A DNA stretch of 64,000 nucleotides from Corynebacterium sp. MSK041 (GTDB taxonomy: Bacteria; Actinomycetota; Actinomycetes; Mycobacteriales; Mycobacteriaceae), in NCBI RefSeq assembly GCF_030232265.1, contig NZ_JASPJK010000008.1, positions 35,416 through 99,415 of the forward strand. Direction: 5' to 3'. The notes under the pieces were generated by a model. It made no database searches. It worked only from the letters and a program-made list of their open reading frames with translations, and was not told the DNA's origin. Shown piece by piece: positions 19,069-28,254 of this stretch. Within the stretch, counting starts at the first letter, position 1. Every line of letters starts with the position of its first letter. The translations under genes and the position numbers were made by a program.

Positions 19069-20454
19069 ATGTCCAAAAACATCACCGATATCCCCTTGAA
19101 CGGAATGCGCATCGGCACCGCGTCTGCTGGCCTGCAGATTGAGGGCTCCCCCTGCCCCAGCAACTGGTCAGAATGGGCCGATGGCGGCAACATCGCCGAC
19201 GGCACAACGCTTGAACCGACCACGGGCCACTGGCTGAAATGGCGGGAGGATAACCAACTCATGGCGGAACTGGAGTTCCCCATTGCCCGCGTGGGTGTGG
19301 AGTGGTCCCGCATCGAACCAGCACCCGGCCAGTACGACACCGCCGCGCTGGAGCGCTACGCCGAGGAGTACCGCGACTTGAAGGCCAAGGGCATCGAACC
19401 GCTGGTGACCCTGCATCACTTCGGCCAACCCCTGTGGCTAGAGCACCGCGGCGGGTGGACAAACCCGGAGATCGTCCCAGCGTTTCTCGGTTTCGTGGAC
19501 GTTGTGCTCGACCACCTCGGGGACTTCATCGACGACTGGATCACCATCAACGAACCCAACGTCTACGCCTCCGAAGCTTTCCTCTTCGGCTCCCAGCCAC
19601 CCGGTAAGGGCGGTTACCTACCCGTGCGTAAGGTCCTGCAGAACATGGCTGCGGCCCACCTACTTGCCTACGAGCACATCCACGCCCGCCTGGATTCCCC
19701 CGACCGGGAGATCAAGGTCACCTTCGCCCACCACAAGCGCGTCTTCGACCCGATGAACCCCGCCAACCCGATCCACCGCGCGCTGACACCGCTGGTGGAA
19801 TACCTCTTCCAAGGCGCTATGGAAAAGGCCTTCTACCACGGGAAATTCGATCCCGTCCTCGGCCGGCCAGAGTCCCTGCCCCGCGGCTTTGGCAACGGTG
19901 CGGGCTCTAAAACCTACTACGCGGATGCGATTGCGATTAACTACTACTCCCGCACCGCTGTCAAAGGTTTTAATGACGCCACCTTCCCTGGCCGTCCCAC
20001 CAATGACCTCGGGTGGGAGATCTACCCACGCGGCATCGTGGAAGTTTCCGCCCCACTAGCCAAGGAATACGGCCTGCCCATCTGGATCACAGAGAACGGC
20101 ACCGCTGACAACACCGAGTCCTTCCGGTGCGGCTTTGTCTACGACCACCTGGAGGAGCTCGCCCGCCTCAATGCGGGCATGCCCGCTCCCGACGGTACCC
20201 CGCAGGAGGCGGTCCCGGTCCAGCGCTACTACCACTGGTGCTTCGTGGACAATTGGGAGTGGTCTGAGGGCATGGCACAACACTTCGGTGTGGTGGCGCT
20301 CGATAATGAGCTTGGCCGCCACCCCAAACCTGCGGCCTACATGTTGCGCGATATCAACCGCGCTGGCGCACTGACCACCGCCATCGATGAGCAGTACCGC
20401 GAACCCACCGCGAAGAATGCCCGCATCAGCACACCCGGCAGGGGCCTGAAGTGA
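19069..20454 (+). CDS. Glycoside hydrolase family 1 beta-glucosidase
   Basis: The enzyme should hydrolyse beta-glucosides such as cellobiose or plant aglycone glucosides. The GH1 barrel has both catalytic glutamates: Glu162 in INEPN (acid/base) and Glu342 in ITENG (nucleophile). The sugar-site motif DNWEWSEG carries the glutamate typical of unphosphorylated substrates, and I see no phosphate-binding motif of 6-phospho-beta-glucosidases. The chosen ATG gives 461 residues. A longer frame starts at 18838 but crosses the repeated 11-mer and has no family similarity. The gene overlaps the MFS transporter gene by 4 bp (GTGA). Confidence 0.88.
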   Translation: MSKNITDIPLNGMRIGTASAGLQIEGSPCPSNWSEWADGGNIADGTTLEPTTGHWLKWREDNQLMAELEFPIARVGVEWSRIEPAPGQYDTAALERYAEEYRDLKAKGIEPLVTLHHFGQPLWLEHRGGWTNPEIVPAFLGFVDVVLDHLGDFIDDWITINEPNVYASEAFLFGSQPPGKGGYLPVRKVLQNMAAAHLLAYEHIHARLDSPDREIKVTFAHHKRVFDPMNPANPIHRALTPLVEYLFQGAMEKAFYHGKFDPVLGRPESLPRGFGNGAGSKTYYADAIAINYYSRTAVKGFNDATFPGRPTNDLGWEIYPRGIVEVSAPLAKEYGLPIWITENGTADNTESFRCGFVYDHLEELARLNAGMPAPDGTPQEAVPVQRYYHWCFVDNWEWSEGMAQHFGVVALDNELGRHPKPAAYMLRDINRAGALTTAIDEQYREPTAKNARISTPGRGLK

Positions 20455-21761
20455 CGCACGCACAGCACCTCAGCCCAGCACCGGCTGACACATCCGCCGG
20501 CACGACGATCGCGGAGCGTCACCCGCGCGCGTTCTTCTGGAAGTTCGCGCTGGCTTACTTTGGCACCTGCCTCGTCTGGGCCGGGCCATCGCAGCTCCTA
20601 CTGGCCAACCAGATGATCGCGGTGCGGCCAGAGAGCTACGAGAATGCTCTGGCGCTGCTCATGATGTGCGGTGGCGCCACCGCCGTGATCACGAGTCTGC
20701 TGGTGGGGTTGATCGCTGACCGCTCACACCTGTCCAACCATTCGGCGTGGGCACGGCGCTGGGGTAAGCGCTTCCCGTGGATCATGCTGGCGCTCCCGCT
20801 GGCATCGCTGGGCATGTTGGCACTGTCCTTCACACCTCCTTACTGGTCACTCGTAGTGCTGTGGTGTCTCATCCAATGCTTCGTCGCGTTTATGACGAAC
20901 AACCTGTTCACCATCACCGCCGACGTTGTCCCTCAGAAACGCTTCGGGGCGATCTCCGGCGTCCTCGGTGTCACGTACGTCCTTGGGCTCGTGGGTGGCA
21001 CCGCGATTGCGAGCCTCCTCCCACTGAACTGGGCTTACATCATCATTGCGGGCCTGGCGTTGGGCTTAGTCATCCAGCTTGGTTTCGGCCGTGGCGCGAT
21101 AGACCCAGTGGTGAACCAATCCACCGTGGATGAACAAGCAGAGTTCGGCGCCATCGTCCTCGGTGGCGATAGTGAGGCAGAAAAGCTCCCACTGTCGGTC
21201 TACCGCAACTACTGGACTGTGTTCCTAGCGCGCTTTGTCATGCACGCCACCCAGTACACCGCGCTGTTCTACCTCCTCTACTACTTGCGTGACTACATCG
21301 GTGTCGGTGATCCGGATACCTGGGTACTCATCCTCACCGTTGTGTTCGCCGTAGTCACAATGGTCACCGCCGCAGTGTCCGGCACCTTGTCGGACAAGCT
21401 AGAGCGACGCCGCATCTTCCTCATCCTGGCCGCACTAACCATGGCAGCAGCCACCGTGATCATGACCTTCGTGGACGCCGTCGCCTTCGTGGTTGTCGCC
21501 GCGGTGTTCCTTGGTGTGGCGTGGGGCATGTTCTCAGCCGTGGAACAAGCCATGATCAATGAGTCTCTCCCCTCAAAGATCAGCCGCGCCCGGGACGTGT
21601 CCATCATGACCTTGGCTCAAGGCACTGCGAACATGGTCGCCGGCGGATTCGCCGCCGCAGGTTTGAAGTACCTCGGTGGCTACCCAGGGCTGTACCAGGC
21701 GTGCGCCGTAGCCTGCATCATTGGTGCCGGACTGGCCCTGACCATTCGTTCCTCCCGTTAG
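20451..21761 (+). CDS. MFS transporter, probable beta-glucoside or sugar importer
   Basis: This is a 436-residue membrane protein with about twelve hydrophobic segments. Charged loop motifs typical of the major facilitator superfamily follow helix 2 (GLIADRS) and helix 8 (GTLSDKLERRR). The GTG start lies in the glucosidase stop, so the pair is co-translated and very probably handles the same sugar, with uptake as free glycoside and then cytosolic hydrolysis. The substrate is inference from that linkage. It ends 7 bp before the convergent DUF2786 gene, with no terminator visible between. Confidence 0.82.
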   Translation: MTHAQHLSPAPADTSAGTTIAERHPRAFFWKFALAYFGTCLVWAGPSQLLLANQMIAVRPESYENALALLMMCGGATAVITSLLVGLIADRSHLSNHSAWARRWGKRFPWIMLALPLASLGMLALSFTPPYWSLVVLWCLIQCFVAFMTNNLFTITADVVPQKRFGAISGVLGVTYVLGLVGGTAIASLLPLNWAYIIIAGLALGLVIQLGFGRGAIDPVVNQSTVDEQAEFGAIVLGGDSEAEKLPLSVYRNYWTVFLARFVMHATQYTALFYLLYYLRDYIGVGDPDTWVLILTVVFAVVTMVTAAVSGTLSDKLERRRIFLILAALTMAAATVIMTFVDAVAFVVVAAVFLGVAWGMFSAVEQAMINESLPSKISRARDVSIMTLAQGTANMVAGGFAAAGLKYLGGYPGLYQACAVACIIGAGLALTIRSSR

Positions 21762-21768
21762 ACGCCGC

Positions 21769-22512
21769 CTAACACGGCAGCGCCGGCCGGGCTCTTACGC
21801 GCGTTTGGCCGAGGTCGCTTTGTTCCCCATCGCTCATTCCTTGCCAGTACGAGGTCGCATCTGTGCGTCGTTTAGTTTTCGACGACACCAGGTACATCCC
21901 CTGCGCACGGATGAATTCGTCGCGAGCGGATTCGGCCTTCCCTACATCGTCGATAAGCGCGAGCGCATATCTTTCTTGCCCAGAGGCGACATTGGTTTCG
22001 GCACCGCTCAGGCGCTCATAGATGGTGACGGCAAACCCGTGCATGTACGAACGGCGCGCCACCACCGTGGACACCCCGCGCATGCGATCCCCTTTCACCC
22101 GGCGCGCGCCCGCAGCCATCTGGGGGTTGAGGATGGCGAAGAGTAATTCCACGCGCTCAACATGTCTGCGCACACCGAAGACCATGGTTGATTCCACCTT
22201 GGTGGAGTTACGCTTGCCGTGTCTAAATGCCACGCAGTGAAGTGCGGCAACGAGGTAACTGAGTAACTGCGACTGCATGTCAGTGTAAGAGCCAGCGAAG
22301 CGGAACTCGCGCGTAATCACCTCATCGTCCGCACCGGGGCTATCCAGATCACGCTCCTCAAAACCGTACGTGGCCATTAAGTCAAAGGCTTTGCGGTAAA
22401 AGGCGGCACCTTCCGCAGTGCCCTCCTGATCAGCGGCTTGGTTGAGTAATTTCTGTACGCGCTCTTTGATTTTGTCGATGTTGCCGTAAGTGCCGATTGT
22501 TCCTGTACCCAT
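21769..22512 (-). CDS. DUF2786 domain protein
   Basis: The N-terminal ~45 residues (IDKIKERVQKLLNQAADQEGT, then FDLMATYGFEERDL) match the DUF2786 pattern, a small helical domain of unknown function found in actinobacterial and phage proteins. The rest (to 247 residues) has an HGKRNSTKVESTMVFG segment and ends in a basic tail; I recognise no catalytic motif. I start at the ATG with AAGGGGGA upstream; a longer frame begins at 22554. CGTCGATAAGC occurs inside it at 21948-21958. Confidence 0.75.
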   Translation of the reverse strand: MGTGTIGTYGNIDKIKERVQKLLNQAADQEGTAEGAAFYRKAFDLMATYGFEERDLDSPGADDEVITREFRFAGSYTDMQSQLLSYLVAALHCVAFRHGKRNSTKVESTMVFGVRRHVERVELLFAILNPQMAAGARRVKGDRMRGVSTVVARRSYMHGFAVTIYERLSGAETNVASGQERYALALIDDVGKAESARDEFIRAQGMYLVSSKTKRRTDATSYWQGMSDGEQSDLGQTRVRARPALPC

Positions 22513-22601
22513 GATTTCCCCCTTGTGGTGTGTTGTTGAAAGGTACGAACCCACATCTATCGTCTAGGGGCGACACGCCCTCCTCGTTGTGCGCGACAGC
22601 C

Positions 22602-22610
22602 TGTGGATAA
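22602..22610 (+). promoter_or_regulatory. Single perfect DnaA-box sequence upstream of ldh
   Basis: TGTGGATAA is the exact reverse complement of the DnaA box TTATCCACA. It lies between the DUF2786 gene and ldh. No cluster of boxes or AT-rich stretch is near, so this is not an origin; a regulatory role for ldh or chance occurrence are both possible. The 7-bp inverted repeat AGTCCAG/CTGGACT follows at 22625 and 22660. Confidence 0.35.
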
Positions 22611-22758
22611 CCGTTCGAATGCGCAGTCCAGGGACTTTTGCTAAGCACGATCTGCGCAACTGGACTACCGTCGAAAGCAAGGCCGTTACGGGCAATACCA
22701 GTGGCGCGACCGCATTCGACCTCAACCAAAGCCACACTTGAAAGGACAGACCTCCGCC

Positions 22759-23739
22759 ATGACAACCACGACGAGCAAACCCACCCCCGGCAACAAGATC
22801 GTGCTCATCGGCGCCGGTGACGTCGGCGTTGCCTACGCCTACGCCCTGGTGAACCAGGGATTGTGCGATCACCTGGCCATCATTGACATCAATGAGGAAA
22901 AGACGTGGGGCCACGTGGAGGACCTCAACCACTCGGTGCCATGGTCTGGCCACAACACCCGCGTCACCGTGGGCACATACGAGGACTGCCGCGATGCCGC
23001 AATGGTGGTCAACTGCGCTGGTGTTGCTCAGCGCCCAGGCGAAACGCGCCTGGACTTGGTGGCCCGTAACCTGAAGATCTTCAAGAGCATTGTGGACGAG
23101 GTCATGGCCCACGGCTTCAACGGCATCTTCCTCGTGGCCACCAACCCGGTGGATGTGCTGTCCTACGCCACCTGGAAGTTCTCCGGGCTGCCGTCGTCCC
23201 GCGTGATCGGTTCCGGCACCATTCTGGACACGGCACGCTACCGCCACTCACTCGGCGAGTACTTCGACATGAGCTCCACCTCCGTCCACGCCTACGTCAT
23301 CGGCGAGCACGGCGATACGGAGCTGCCCGTCGTATCCACCGGCAGCGTCGCCGGCGTCCCTCTGCCGGAGAAACTCAAGAAGGCCGCGGAACACAACCCG
23401 GAAGCTTCCTCCGACATGACCACCATTTTTGAGGAAACCCGGGACGCTGCCTACAAGATCATCCAGGCCAAGGGGTCAACGTCCTACGGTATCGGTGGTG
23501 GCCTTGCCCGCATCACCCGTGCTGTCCTGCGTAATGAGGACGTGGTGCTGCCGGTCAGTGCTCTGCTGGAAGGCCAGTACGGCCTCGAGGACATCTACAT
23601 TGGCACCCCGGCTGTGATCAATCGCAACGGCATCCGCGATGTCGTCGAACTCACGCTCGACGAGACAGAGTCCAAGCAATTCCAGCACTCCGCAGAGGTA
23701 CTGCGCCAGGTGATGGTGGACGGCGGGCTCGTCGGGTAG
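22759..23739 (+). CDS. ldh: L-lactate dehydrogenase
   Basis: The enzyme reduces pyruvate to L-lactate with NADH, the main fermentative step of corynebacteria. The 326-residue protein has the Rossmann motif [13 protein letters not shown], the NPVD region ([13 protein letters not shown]), [14 protein letters not shown] and the catalytic histidine in IGEHGD. The ATG has AAAGGA about 11 nt upstream and is preferred over a TTG seven codons earlier. It is followed after 17 bp by an unrecognised gene on the same strand. Confidence 0.95.
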   Translation: MTTTTSKPTPGNKIVLIGAGDVGVAYAYALVNQGLCDHLAIIDINEEKTWGHVEDLNHSVPWSGHNTRVTVGTYEDCRDAAMVVNCAGVAQRPGETRLDLVARNLKIFKSIVDEVMAHGFNGIFLVATNPVDVLSYATWKFSGLPSSRVIGSGTILDTARYRHSLGEYFDMSSTSVHAYVIGEHGDTELPVVSTGSVAGVPLPEKLKKAAEHNPEASSDMTTIFEETRDAAYKIIQAKGSTSYGIGGGLARITRAVLRNEDVVLPVSALLEGQYGLEDIYIGTPAVINRNGIRDVVELTLDETESKQFQHSAEVLRQVMVDGGLVG

Positions 23740-23756
23740 CAGCCAGGGCGACATCA

Positions 23757-24626
23757 ATGCATTACGACGAGGCCCTGGACCGTGCAGGTTCCGCTACGGC
23801 CGAGGTCCTTGGAGCGCTAGCCACTGTCAAAGTGTTGCTCCAAGGTTTCATCCGCCCGTGCGCCGCGCGGTGGCCTGACGTACGGGCCGTGATCAACCAT
23901 CTCGAGTACGACGAAGCGACGGGTCAGTTCTCTCTTCCGCAGGAGGCACGAGATCTGCTGGATCGTTTCGAGGACCAGTTTGATCAGGCCGAGGATAATG
24001 CGTGGCCCGAGGATCTGAATCCGCTTGATGGGCTGGCCATGGATGCTTTCATGGCCGTCCATAGGCTCATCCACAATACTGGGTATTCCTGGGGCACCCT
24101 CGGCTTACTCCTATCCACCGACTGCGATGACTACCTGCATTTCATCCGCTTGTTTGCCTCCGCGCGGTGCCGGTTCACGGGCGAGACTCTCCACTTCTCA
24201 GAAATCGGGGGCGTGGGAAATGTCTTCGTGTTTGAGGATTTTCTGCCTCCCACACTCGTGGCAGCTACAGGTCCGAAGGATGTTGCCCGCATGCTTATCG
24301 ACGCTGCCTGGGTCGCCCCCAACACAGTCGACGTAAAGCATGAGCCTGGAGTGATCTCACTCACCGGTGATGTAGACACGATGCGGCACATCTACGAGGT
24401 GGCCATGCGAAACGAGGACACGGAAGCAACGATCCGAGCGCAGTCACCCTCCTTACCAGCAGATAAACGGGTGCGGTACGAGCCTGTCGTGGACTTCACC
24501 ACCGAATGTCCGGTGCGTTTTCCGGATATTCTGGCCGCCATGGGTAACCCCGAGCCACAGCCCATGATCGATGATATGACTTGTGCAGGCATGCCTCCCA
24601 GGGTTTGCATGGCGTCGACGGCATAA
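23757..24626 (+). CDS. Unrecognised protein, 3' end overlapping the ABC permease gene
   Basis: I do not recognise this 289-residue protein. It is rich in acidic and hydrophobic residues, has no signal peptide or membrane helix, and shows a Trp/Asp-rich middle (DCDDYLHFIRLF). It begins 17 bp past ldh. Its last 235 bp lie opposite the ABC permease gene. The final ~20 residues (after ILAAMGNPEP) are antisense to permease-like sequence and do not look native, so the original end may have been lost at a deletion junction. One exact GCTTATCGACG lies at 24293-24303. Confidence 0.6.
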   Translation: MHYDEALDRAGSATAEVLGALATVKVLLQGFIRPCAARWPDVRAVINHLEYDEATGQFSLPQEARDLLDRFEDQFDQAEDNAWPEDLNPLDGLAMDAFMAVHRLIHNTGYSWGTLGLLLSTDCDDYLHFIRLFASARCRFTGETLHFSEIGGVGNVFVFEDFLPPTLVAATGPKDVARMLIDAAWVAPNTVDVKHEPGVISLTGDVDTMRHIYEVAMRNEDTEATIRAQSPSLPADKRVRYEPVVDFTTECPVRFPDILAAMGNPEPQPMIDDMTCAGMPPRVCMASTA

Positions 24627-25204
24627 CTCACCGGCATGGCTGCCGAAATCAATTCGAGTACACGTGGCATGTCCGCCCGTGGCACGAGAAGCCCACACAG
24701 GAGGAACTGTGGAACCACCACCGCCGGAACGAACTGCACGATCTGGAATTCCGTGCGCGCAAATGCGGAGGAGGTGAGGCCTGCGGCGGTGCCCACCAAG
24801 GCGTCGAGAAGCGCGATGCCAAAGAAAGTGCCGAGAGACCCATCTACCTCTACGCCGAGCCATGCTACGCACACACCAACAGTGATCAAGGTTTGCACGA
24901 GCGAGAGCAGGCTAAACGCCAACGCGTAACCTGCAATGAATGCGCCACGTGACACTGGCATGGTGAGCGTTCGCTCGAGCGTCCCGGAACGCCGCTCTCG
25001 CAGCGTTGTAATCGACGCAACCATGAACATCACCAAGAATGGAAACAGCGCGAAAATCGCGTGAGCGATGCGTCCGAACAACGGAGTATCAATGAGTATC
25101 CAATACAACAAAGCCATCAATAACGCCGGGACCACAAACACAAGCACGAGGGTTCGCGGTTCCCGTCTGCGCCACGATGCTGTCGCGGGTCGTGCGCATG
25201 ACAT
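24392..25204 (-). CDS. ABC-2 type exporter permease, probably truncated at its C-terminus
   Basis: This is the membrane half of an ABC-2 exporter (DrrB-like). I see five hydrophobic segments: VLVFVVPALLMALLYWI, FALFPFLVMFMVASI, a long one after AGYALAFSLLSLVQTL, FFGIALLDALVGTAAG, and VPAVVVPQFLLCGLLVP. The usual MPVSYAVDAMQ motif follows, but the sixth helix that normally comes next is missing and the tail is hydrophilic and antisense to the neighbouring gene. I start at the ATG at 25204 (GGGG 5 nt upstream); a longer frame extends to 25339. It overlaps the ATPase gene by 116 bp. Confidence 0.65.
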   Translation of the reverse strand: MSCARPATASWRRREPRTLVLVFVVPALLMALLYWILIDTPLFGRIAHAIFALFPFLVMFMVASITTLRERRSGTLERTLTMPVSRGAFIAGYALAFSLLSLVQTLITVGVCVAWLGVEVDGSLGTFFGIALLDALVGTAAGLTSSAFARTEFQIVQFVPAVVVPQFLLCGLLVPRADMPRVLELISAAMPVSYAVDAMQTLGGMPAQVISSIMGCGSGLPMAARISGKRTGHSVVKSTTGSYRTRLSAGKEGDCARIVASVSSFRMATS

Positions 25205-25820
25205 CCCCATCTCGCACGAAAAGCACCTGGTCGCAGTGCTCAGCTTCGTCGAGAATATGGCTGGAGATAATGAGTGTTGTGCCCTCTTCCGCCAGATCAT
25301 GGAAGAGATTCCACAGTTGGCGCCGCAGCAACGGGTCAAGGCCGACAGTCGGCTCGTCTAGGATCAAGAGCTCCGGATACGGTAGTAGCGCCATCGCAAG
25401 ACTCACCCGGCTGCGCTGTCCACCACTCAGATTTCCGCAGATGCTACCGACGTGGTTCTGCAAATCAAGCTTGTCGACGATCTCCTTGCACCGCCCCACC
25501 GGCAAGCCATAGATGCTGCGCACGTAGTCAAGATCCTCTCGGACAGTGAGATCGTCGAAAATACTCGCAGCTTGGGTCGCGTACGTCACCCGCGTCCGCA
25601 AATCGGGATGGCCTGCGGGCAGCCCAAGTACCCGCACCTCACCCTGGACATTGGCCTGGGTTCCCACGATCATGCGCATCAACGTGGTTTTGCCTGAGCC
25701 CGATGGCCCGACTAGTGCTGTCATCGATCCTCGCGGCAAGCTGAAAGTGGCACAGTCCACAATGCGGGCTGATGCACCTTCCATCACTACGGCCGCGCTT
25801 TGGTTTTTCAGGTTACTCAT
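25089..25820 (-). CDS. ABC exporter ATP-binding protein
   Basis: The 243-residue protein has all nucleotide-binding motifs: Walker A GPSGSGKTT, the Q-loop near TQAASIFDDL, signature LSGGQRSR, Walker B ELLILDEPT and the switch His in ISSHILDEAEH. The ATG has AAAGGTGA 4 nt upstream. It is the ATPase partner of the following permease. The last ~20 residues, inside the overlap, are unlike the normal end of this family, so the junction of the two genes may also be disturbed. The substrate is unknown. Confidence 0.85.
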   Translation of the reverse strand: MSNLKNQSAAVVMEGASARIVDCATFSLPRGSMTALVGPSGSGKTTLMRMIVGTQANVQGEVRVLGLPAGHPDLRTRVTYATQAASIFDDLTVREDLDYVRSIYGLPVGRCKEIVDKLDLQNHVGSICGNLSGGQRSRVSLAMALLPYPELLILDEPTVGLDPLLRRQLWNLFHDLAEEGTTLIISSHILDEAEHCDQVLFVRDGDVMRTTRDSIVAQTGTANPRACVCGPGVIDGFVVLDTH

Positions 25821-25903
25821 AGCTTCACCTTTGAGCACAGAACAGTAACCTGACAAGTGTATTGAATAAAAGACACGGAAAGCCACGCCGAAACGAAAGA
25901 AAC

Positions 25904-26596
25904 ATGGGAAACACAGACCTGATCATCCACAAACCTGACGCACCCCTGACCATGCCCGACCAAGAGCTGATCGAGGCCGTGGTCGCTGCCACCGACGGAC
26001 CACAGGTATCAGATGAATACCTGGTGCAGCTACACAACCAGATCCTGCAGGATAACCGCGACCTCATCGACGACGGTCTCCTCTACCCCGACAGGACTGG
26101 GCTTCGCGGCGAACGCTGCCTCGTCGTGGACGTATCGGACCATGTGGTCTCCTTGGTCATCAAGCGCCTATCACAGACAACTGCGGGAAAGGGGCTAGTA
26201 GTCGTCTCCGAGCTTGACGGCCTCGTATTCGCCTTCGGTGATGAAATTCCGGGCATGTCTATCCGCACAAACGAATGGGACATTGCCTGGGCTTCCCTCC
26301 GCGCACTGCCACAGTGGCTGGGCCGTACGACCCAGGAAATGATCTTTTACCATGACCATGGAAGCGACGCCGTGGACTTCCTCGTTGTCGAAGACACCAG
26401 CAAAGAACACAAGTTCATCCAAACGATCTACCGGCCCGCTATAGAGGCGTACCAGGTGGAGGTCCGCGACGGCGGCCCTGATGCCCACTACCAGGCAATG
26501 ATCGCCAGTTACGACGAGACCCTCGCCACATTTGAAACGTGGATGGCTACCGGTGAACGCTTGCCGCAGGTTGGCTGGGCCCTCATCGACATGTAA
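25904..26596 (+). CDS. Unrecognised cytosolic protein
   Basis: I do not recognise this 230-residue protein. It is acidic, with no signal peptide or membrane helix. Alternating hydrophobic strands (RCLVVDVSDHVVSLVIKRL, GLVVVSELDGLVFAFG) suggest a beta-rich fold. The ATG follows GAAAGAAAC, a weak site; an upstream TTG at 25862 is possible. It is divergent from the ABC exporter genes, 83 bp away, and ends facing rplE across the terminator at 26621. Confidence 0.6.
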   Translation: MGNTDLIIHKPDAPLTMPDQELIEAVVAATDGPQVSDEYLVQLHNQILQDNRDLIDDGLLYPDRTGLRGERCLVVDVSDHVVSLVIKRLSQTTAGKGLVVVSELDGLVFAFGDEIPGMSIRTNEWDIAWASLRALPQWLGRTTQEMIFYHDHGSDAVDFLVVEDTSKEHKFIQTIYRPAIEAYQVEVRDGGPDAHYQAMIASYDETLATFETWMATGERLPQVGWALIDM

Positions 26597-26620
26597 CCGA
26601 AATCTTTTGGAAAGACGAAA

Positions 26621-26656
26621 CCCCCACCACCCAGCGGGAAGGCTGCGTGGTGGGGG
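26621..26656 (-). terminator. Intrinsic terminator after rplE
   Basis: CCCCCACCAC and GTGGTGGGGG form a 10-bp stem with an inner CAGC/GCTG helix. On the minus strand it is followed by TTTCGTCTTT. It closes the rplN-rplX-rplE transcript; on the plus strand there is no T-run. The 11-mer at 26667 lies between this hairpin and the rplE stop. Confidence 0.85.
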
Positions 26657-26666
26657 CCAAGTGAGA

Positions 26667-26692
26667 CGTCGATAAGCAAAAGCTTATGGGCG
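26667..26692. repeat. 11-mer copy with a degenerate inverted partner spanning the rplE stop codon
   Basis: CGTCGATAAGC (26667-26677) is followed after AAAA by GCTTATGGGCG (26682-26692), 9 of 11 identical to the inverse copy. The rplE stop codon (TAA on the minus strand) is the TTA of that partner. The geometry, two halves with a 4-nt spacer, is that of the rpoB/rpoC palindrome. Confidence 0.7.
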
Positions 26693-27265
26693 CTGCATCT
26701 TGCCACCCTTGTCCTTGAACGGGAAGCCGAAGTGGCGCAGGAGCGCGCGGCCTTCCTCGTCGTTGACAGCGGTGGTGACAACGGTGATGTCCATACCGCG
26801 CGGACGGTCGATCTTGTCCACGTCGATCTCGTAGAACATGGTCTGCTCAGACAGGCCGAAGGTGTAGTTGCCGTTGCCGTCGAACTGCTTGTCGGACAGG
26901 CCACGGAAGTCACGAATACGCGGGAGAGCAACCGTCAGCAGACGGTCGAGGAACTCCCACATACGGTCGCCGCGGAGGGTGACTTTCGCGCCGATCGGCA
27001 TGCCTTCGCGCAGCTTGAAGTTAGCAATCGAGGTCTTCGCACGACGCAGCTGCGGCTTCTGACCGGTGATGGCGGTGAGGTCCTCGAGGGCACCGTTGAT
27101 CACCTTGGAGTCACGAGCAGCGTCGCCGACACCCATGTTGACCACGATCTTGGTCAGACCCGGGATCTGCATGACGTTGTCGTAGCCGAACTCCTCAGAG
27201 AGCTTGCCACGGATTTCGTCCTTGTAGCGCGTCTTCAAACGCGGGGTGTAGTTAGCCTCGCTCAT
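26684..27265 (-). CDS. rplE: 50S ribosomal protein L5
   Basis: L5 binds 5S rRNA and the P-site tRNA region. The 193-residue protein has the conserved [40 protein letters not shown] core and ends [13 protein letters not shown]. It starts with the last base of the rplX stop. It ends this three-gene spc fragment, separated from rpsH by 8 kb. Confidence 0.98.
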   Translation of the reverse strand: MSEANYTPRLKTRYKDEIRGKLSEEFGYDNVMQIPGLTKIVVNMGVGDAARDSKVINGALEDLTAITGQKPQLRRAKTSIANFKLREGMPIGAKVTLRGDRMWEFLDRLLTVALPRIRDFRGLSDKQFDGNGNYTFGLSEQTMFYEIDVDKIDRPRGMDITVVTTAVNDEEGRALLRHFGFPFKDKGGKMQRP

Positions 27266-27579
27266 TAGATGTCCTTCCCGTTCGACTTGGCCACGCGGAC
27301 CTTCTTGCCGTTCTCATCGAAGCGGTAGCCCACACGGGTCGGGTTGCCATCGGAGTCAACGAGCATCACGTTGGACACGTGGATCGCTGCTTCCTGGGTA
27401 ACAATGCCGCCGGACTCAGCGCCGCGCTCATTGTAGGAGTTGGCCACGTGCTTCTTCACACGGTTGACGCCCTCAACGAGGACGCGGTCGCGCTTCGGGT
27501 AAGCCTCAATGACGCGACCCTGCGCGCCCTTGTCCTTACCAGCGATGACCTGGACCATATCGCCCTTCTTGATCTTCAA
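27265..27579 (-). CDS. rplX: 50S ribosomal protein L24
   Basis: L24 is one of the two assembly initiators of the large subunit. The 104-residue KOW-domain protein starts [18 protein letters not shown] and has the GVNRVKKH motif. It starts directly after the rplN stop and overlaps rplE by one base, so all three are coupled. Confidence 0.98.
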   Translation of the reverse strand: MKIKKGDMVQVIAGKDKGAQGRVIEAYPKRDRVLVEGVNRVKKHVANSYNERGAESGGIVTQEAAIHVSNVMLVDSDGNPTRVGYRFDENGKKVRVAKSNGKDI

Positions 27580-27948
27580 CTAGATCACCTCCGGAGCGAG
27601 AGAAACAATCTTCATGAACTTCTTGTCGCGCAGCTCGCGTGCCACCGGGCCGAAGATGCGGGTACCGCGCGGCTCGGTGTCGTTCTTGATCAGAACTGCA
27701 GCGTTCTCATCGAAGGAGATGTAGGAGCCGTCCGGGCGACGGGTTTCCTTCTTTGCGCGCACCACAACAGCGCGAACAATTTCGCCTTCCTTGACGTTGC
27801 CGCCGGGGGCAGCTTCCTTCACGGTGGCGACAATCGTGTCGCCGATACCGGCGAAGCGTCGAACAGAACCGCCGAGCACCTGGATGCACAGAATTTCGCG
27901 TGCACCAGTGTTGTCGGCGACCTTCAGACGCGATTCTTTCTGAATCAC
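27580..27948 (-). CDS. rplN: 50S ribosomal protein L14
   Basis: L14 forms an inter-subunit bridge. The longest frame begins at a TTG at 27972, but the GTG at 27948 has AGGAG exactly 7 nt upstream and gives the family length of 122 residues (start [18 protein letters not shown]). I therefore use the GTG. It leads the rplN-rplX-rplE fragment. In the uninterrupted arrangement it would follow rpsQ, which is 8 kb away here. Confidence 0.97.
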   Translation of the reverse strand: MIQKESRLKVADNTGAREILCIQVLGGSVRRFAGIGDTIVATVKEAAPGGNVKEGEIVRAVVVRAKKETRRPDGSYISFDENAAVLIKNDTEPRGTRIFGPVARELRDKKFMKIVSLAPEVI

Positions 27949-28026
27949 TTTTGGTCTCCTGACCTGGATCAATGTGCGCCAGATTTCCGTCCTGTACGCA
28001 CGTGGTCAATGTCTTTGTGCCTTTTC

Positions 28027-28037
28027 GCTTATCGACG
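28027..28037 (-). repeat. Single copy of GCTTATCGACG upstream of rplN
   Basis: This exact copy lies 79 bp before the rplN GTG, in the gap between rplN and the small-peptide terminator. Together with the copy at 26667 it brackets the rplN-rplX-rplE block in inverted orientation. Confidence 0.75.
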
Positions 28038-28197
28038 AACAGTGGAACCCACCGTCGAAGGGTCTCGCAGCTTCAACTCGGAAACGCGCATCCGCTACGA
28101 CCAGCGTTTAGACAACTGTGGTATTAAACCACGCTCCCCCTGGTAAACCCAAATCCATGCTGGTTCGCCTAGGTTTTCGGAGTGCGAAAAAGAAAAA

Positions 28198-28237
28198 CAC
28201 CATCCCCCATGGCCTGTTCAGGCCTTAAGGGATGGTG
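28198..28237 (-). terminator. Intrinsic terminator after the twin peptide genes
   Basis: CACCATCCC and GGGATGGTG form the outer stem and GGCCTG/CAGGCC the inner stem. The minus-strand transcript continues with TTTTTCTTTTT. It lies just past the stop of the second peptide gene. Confidence 0.92.
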
Positions 28238-28254
28238 CTGTTTCTGTTTTTAAT

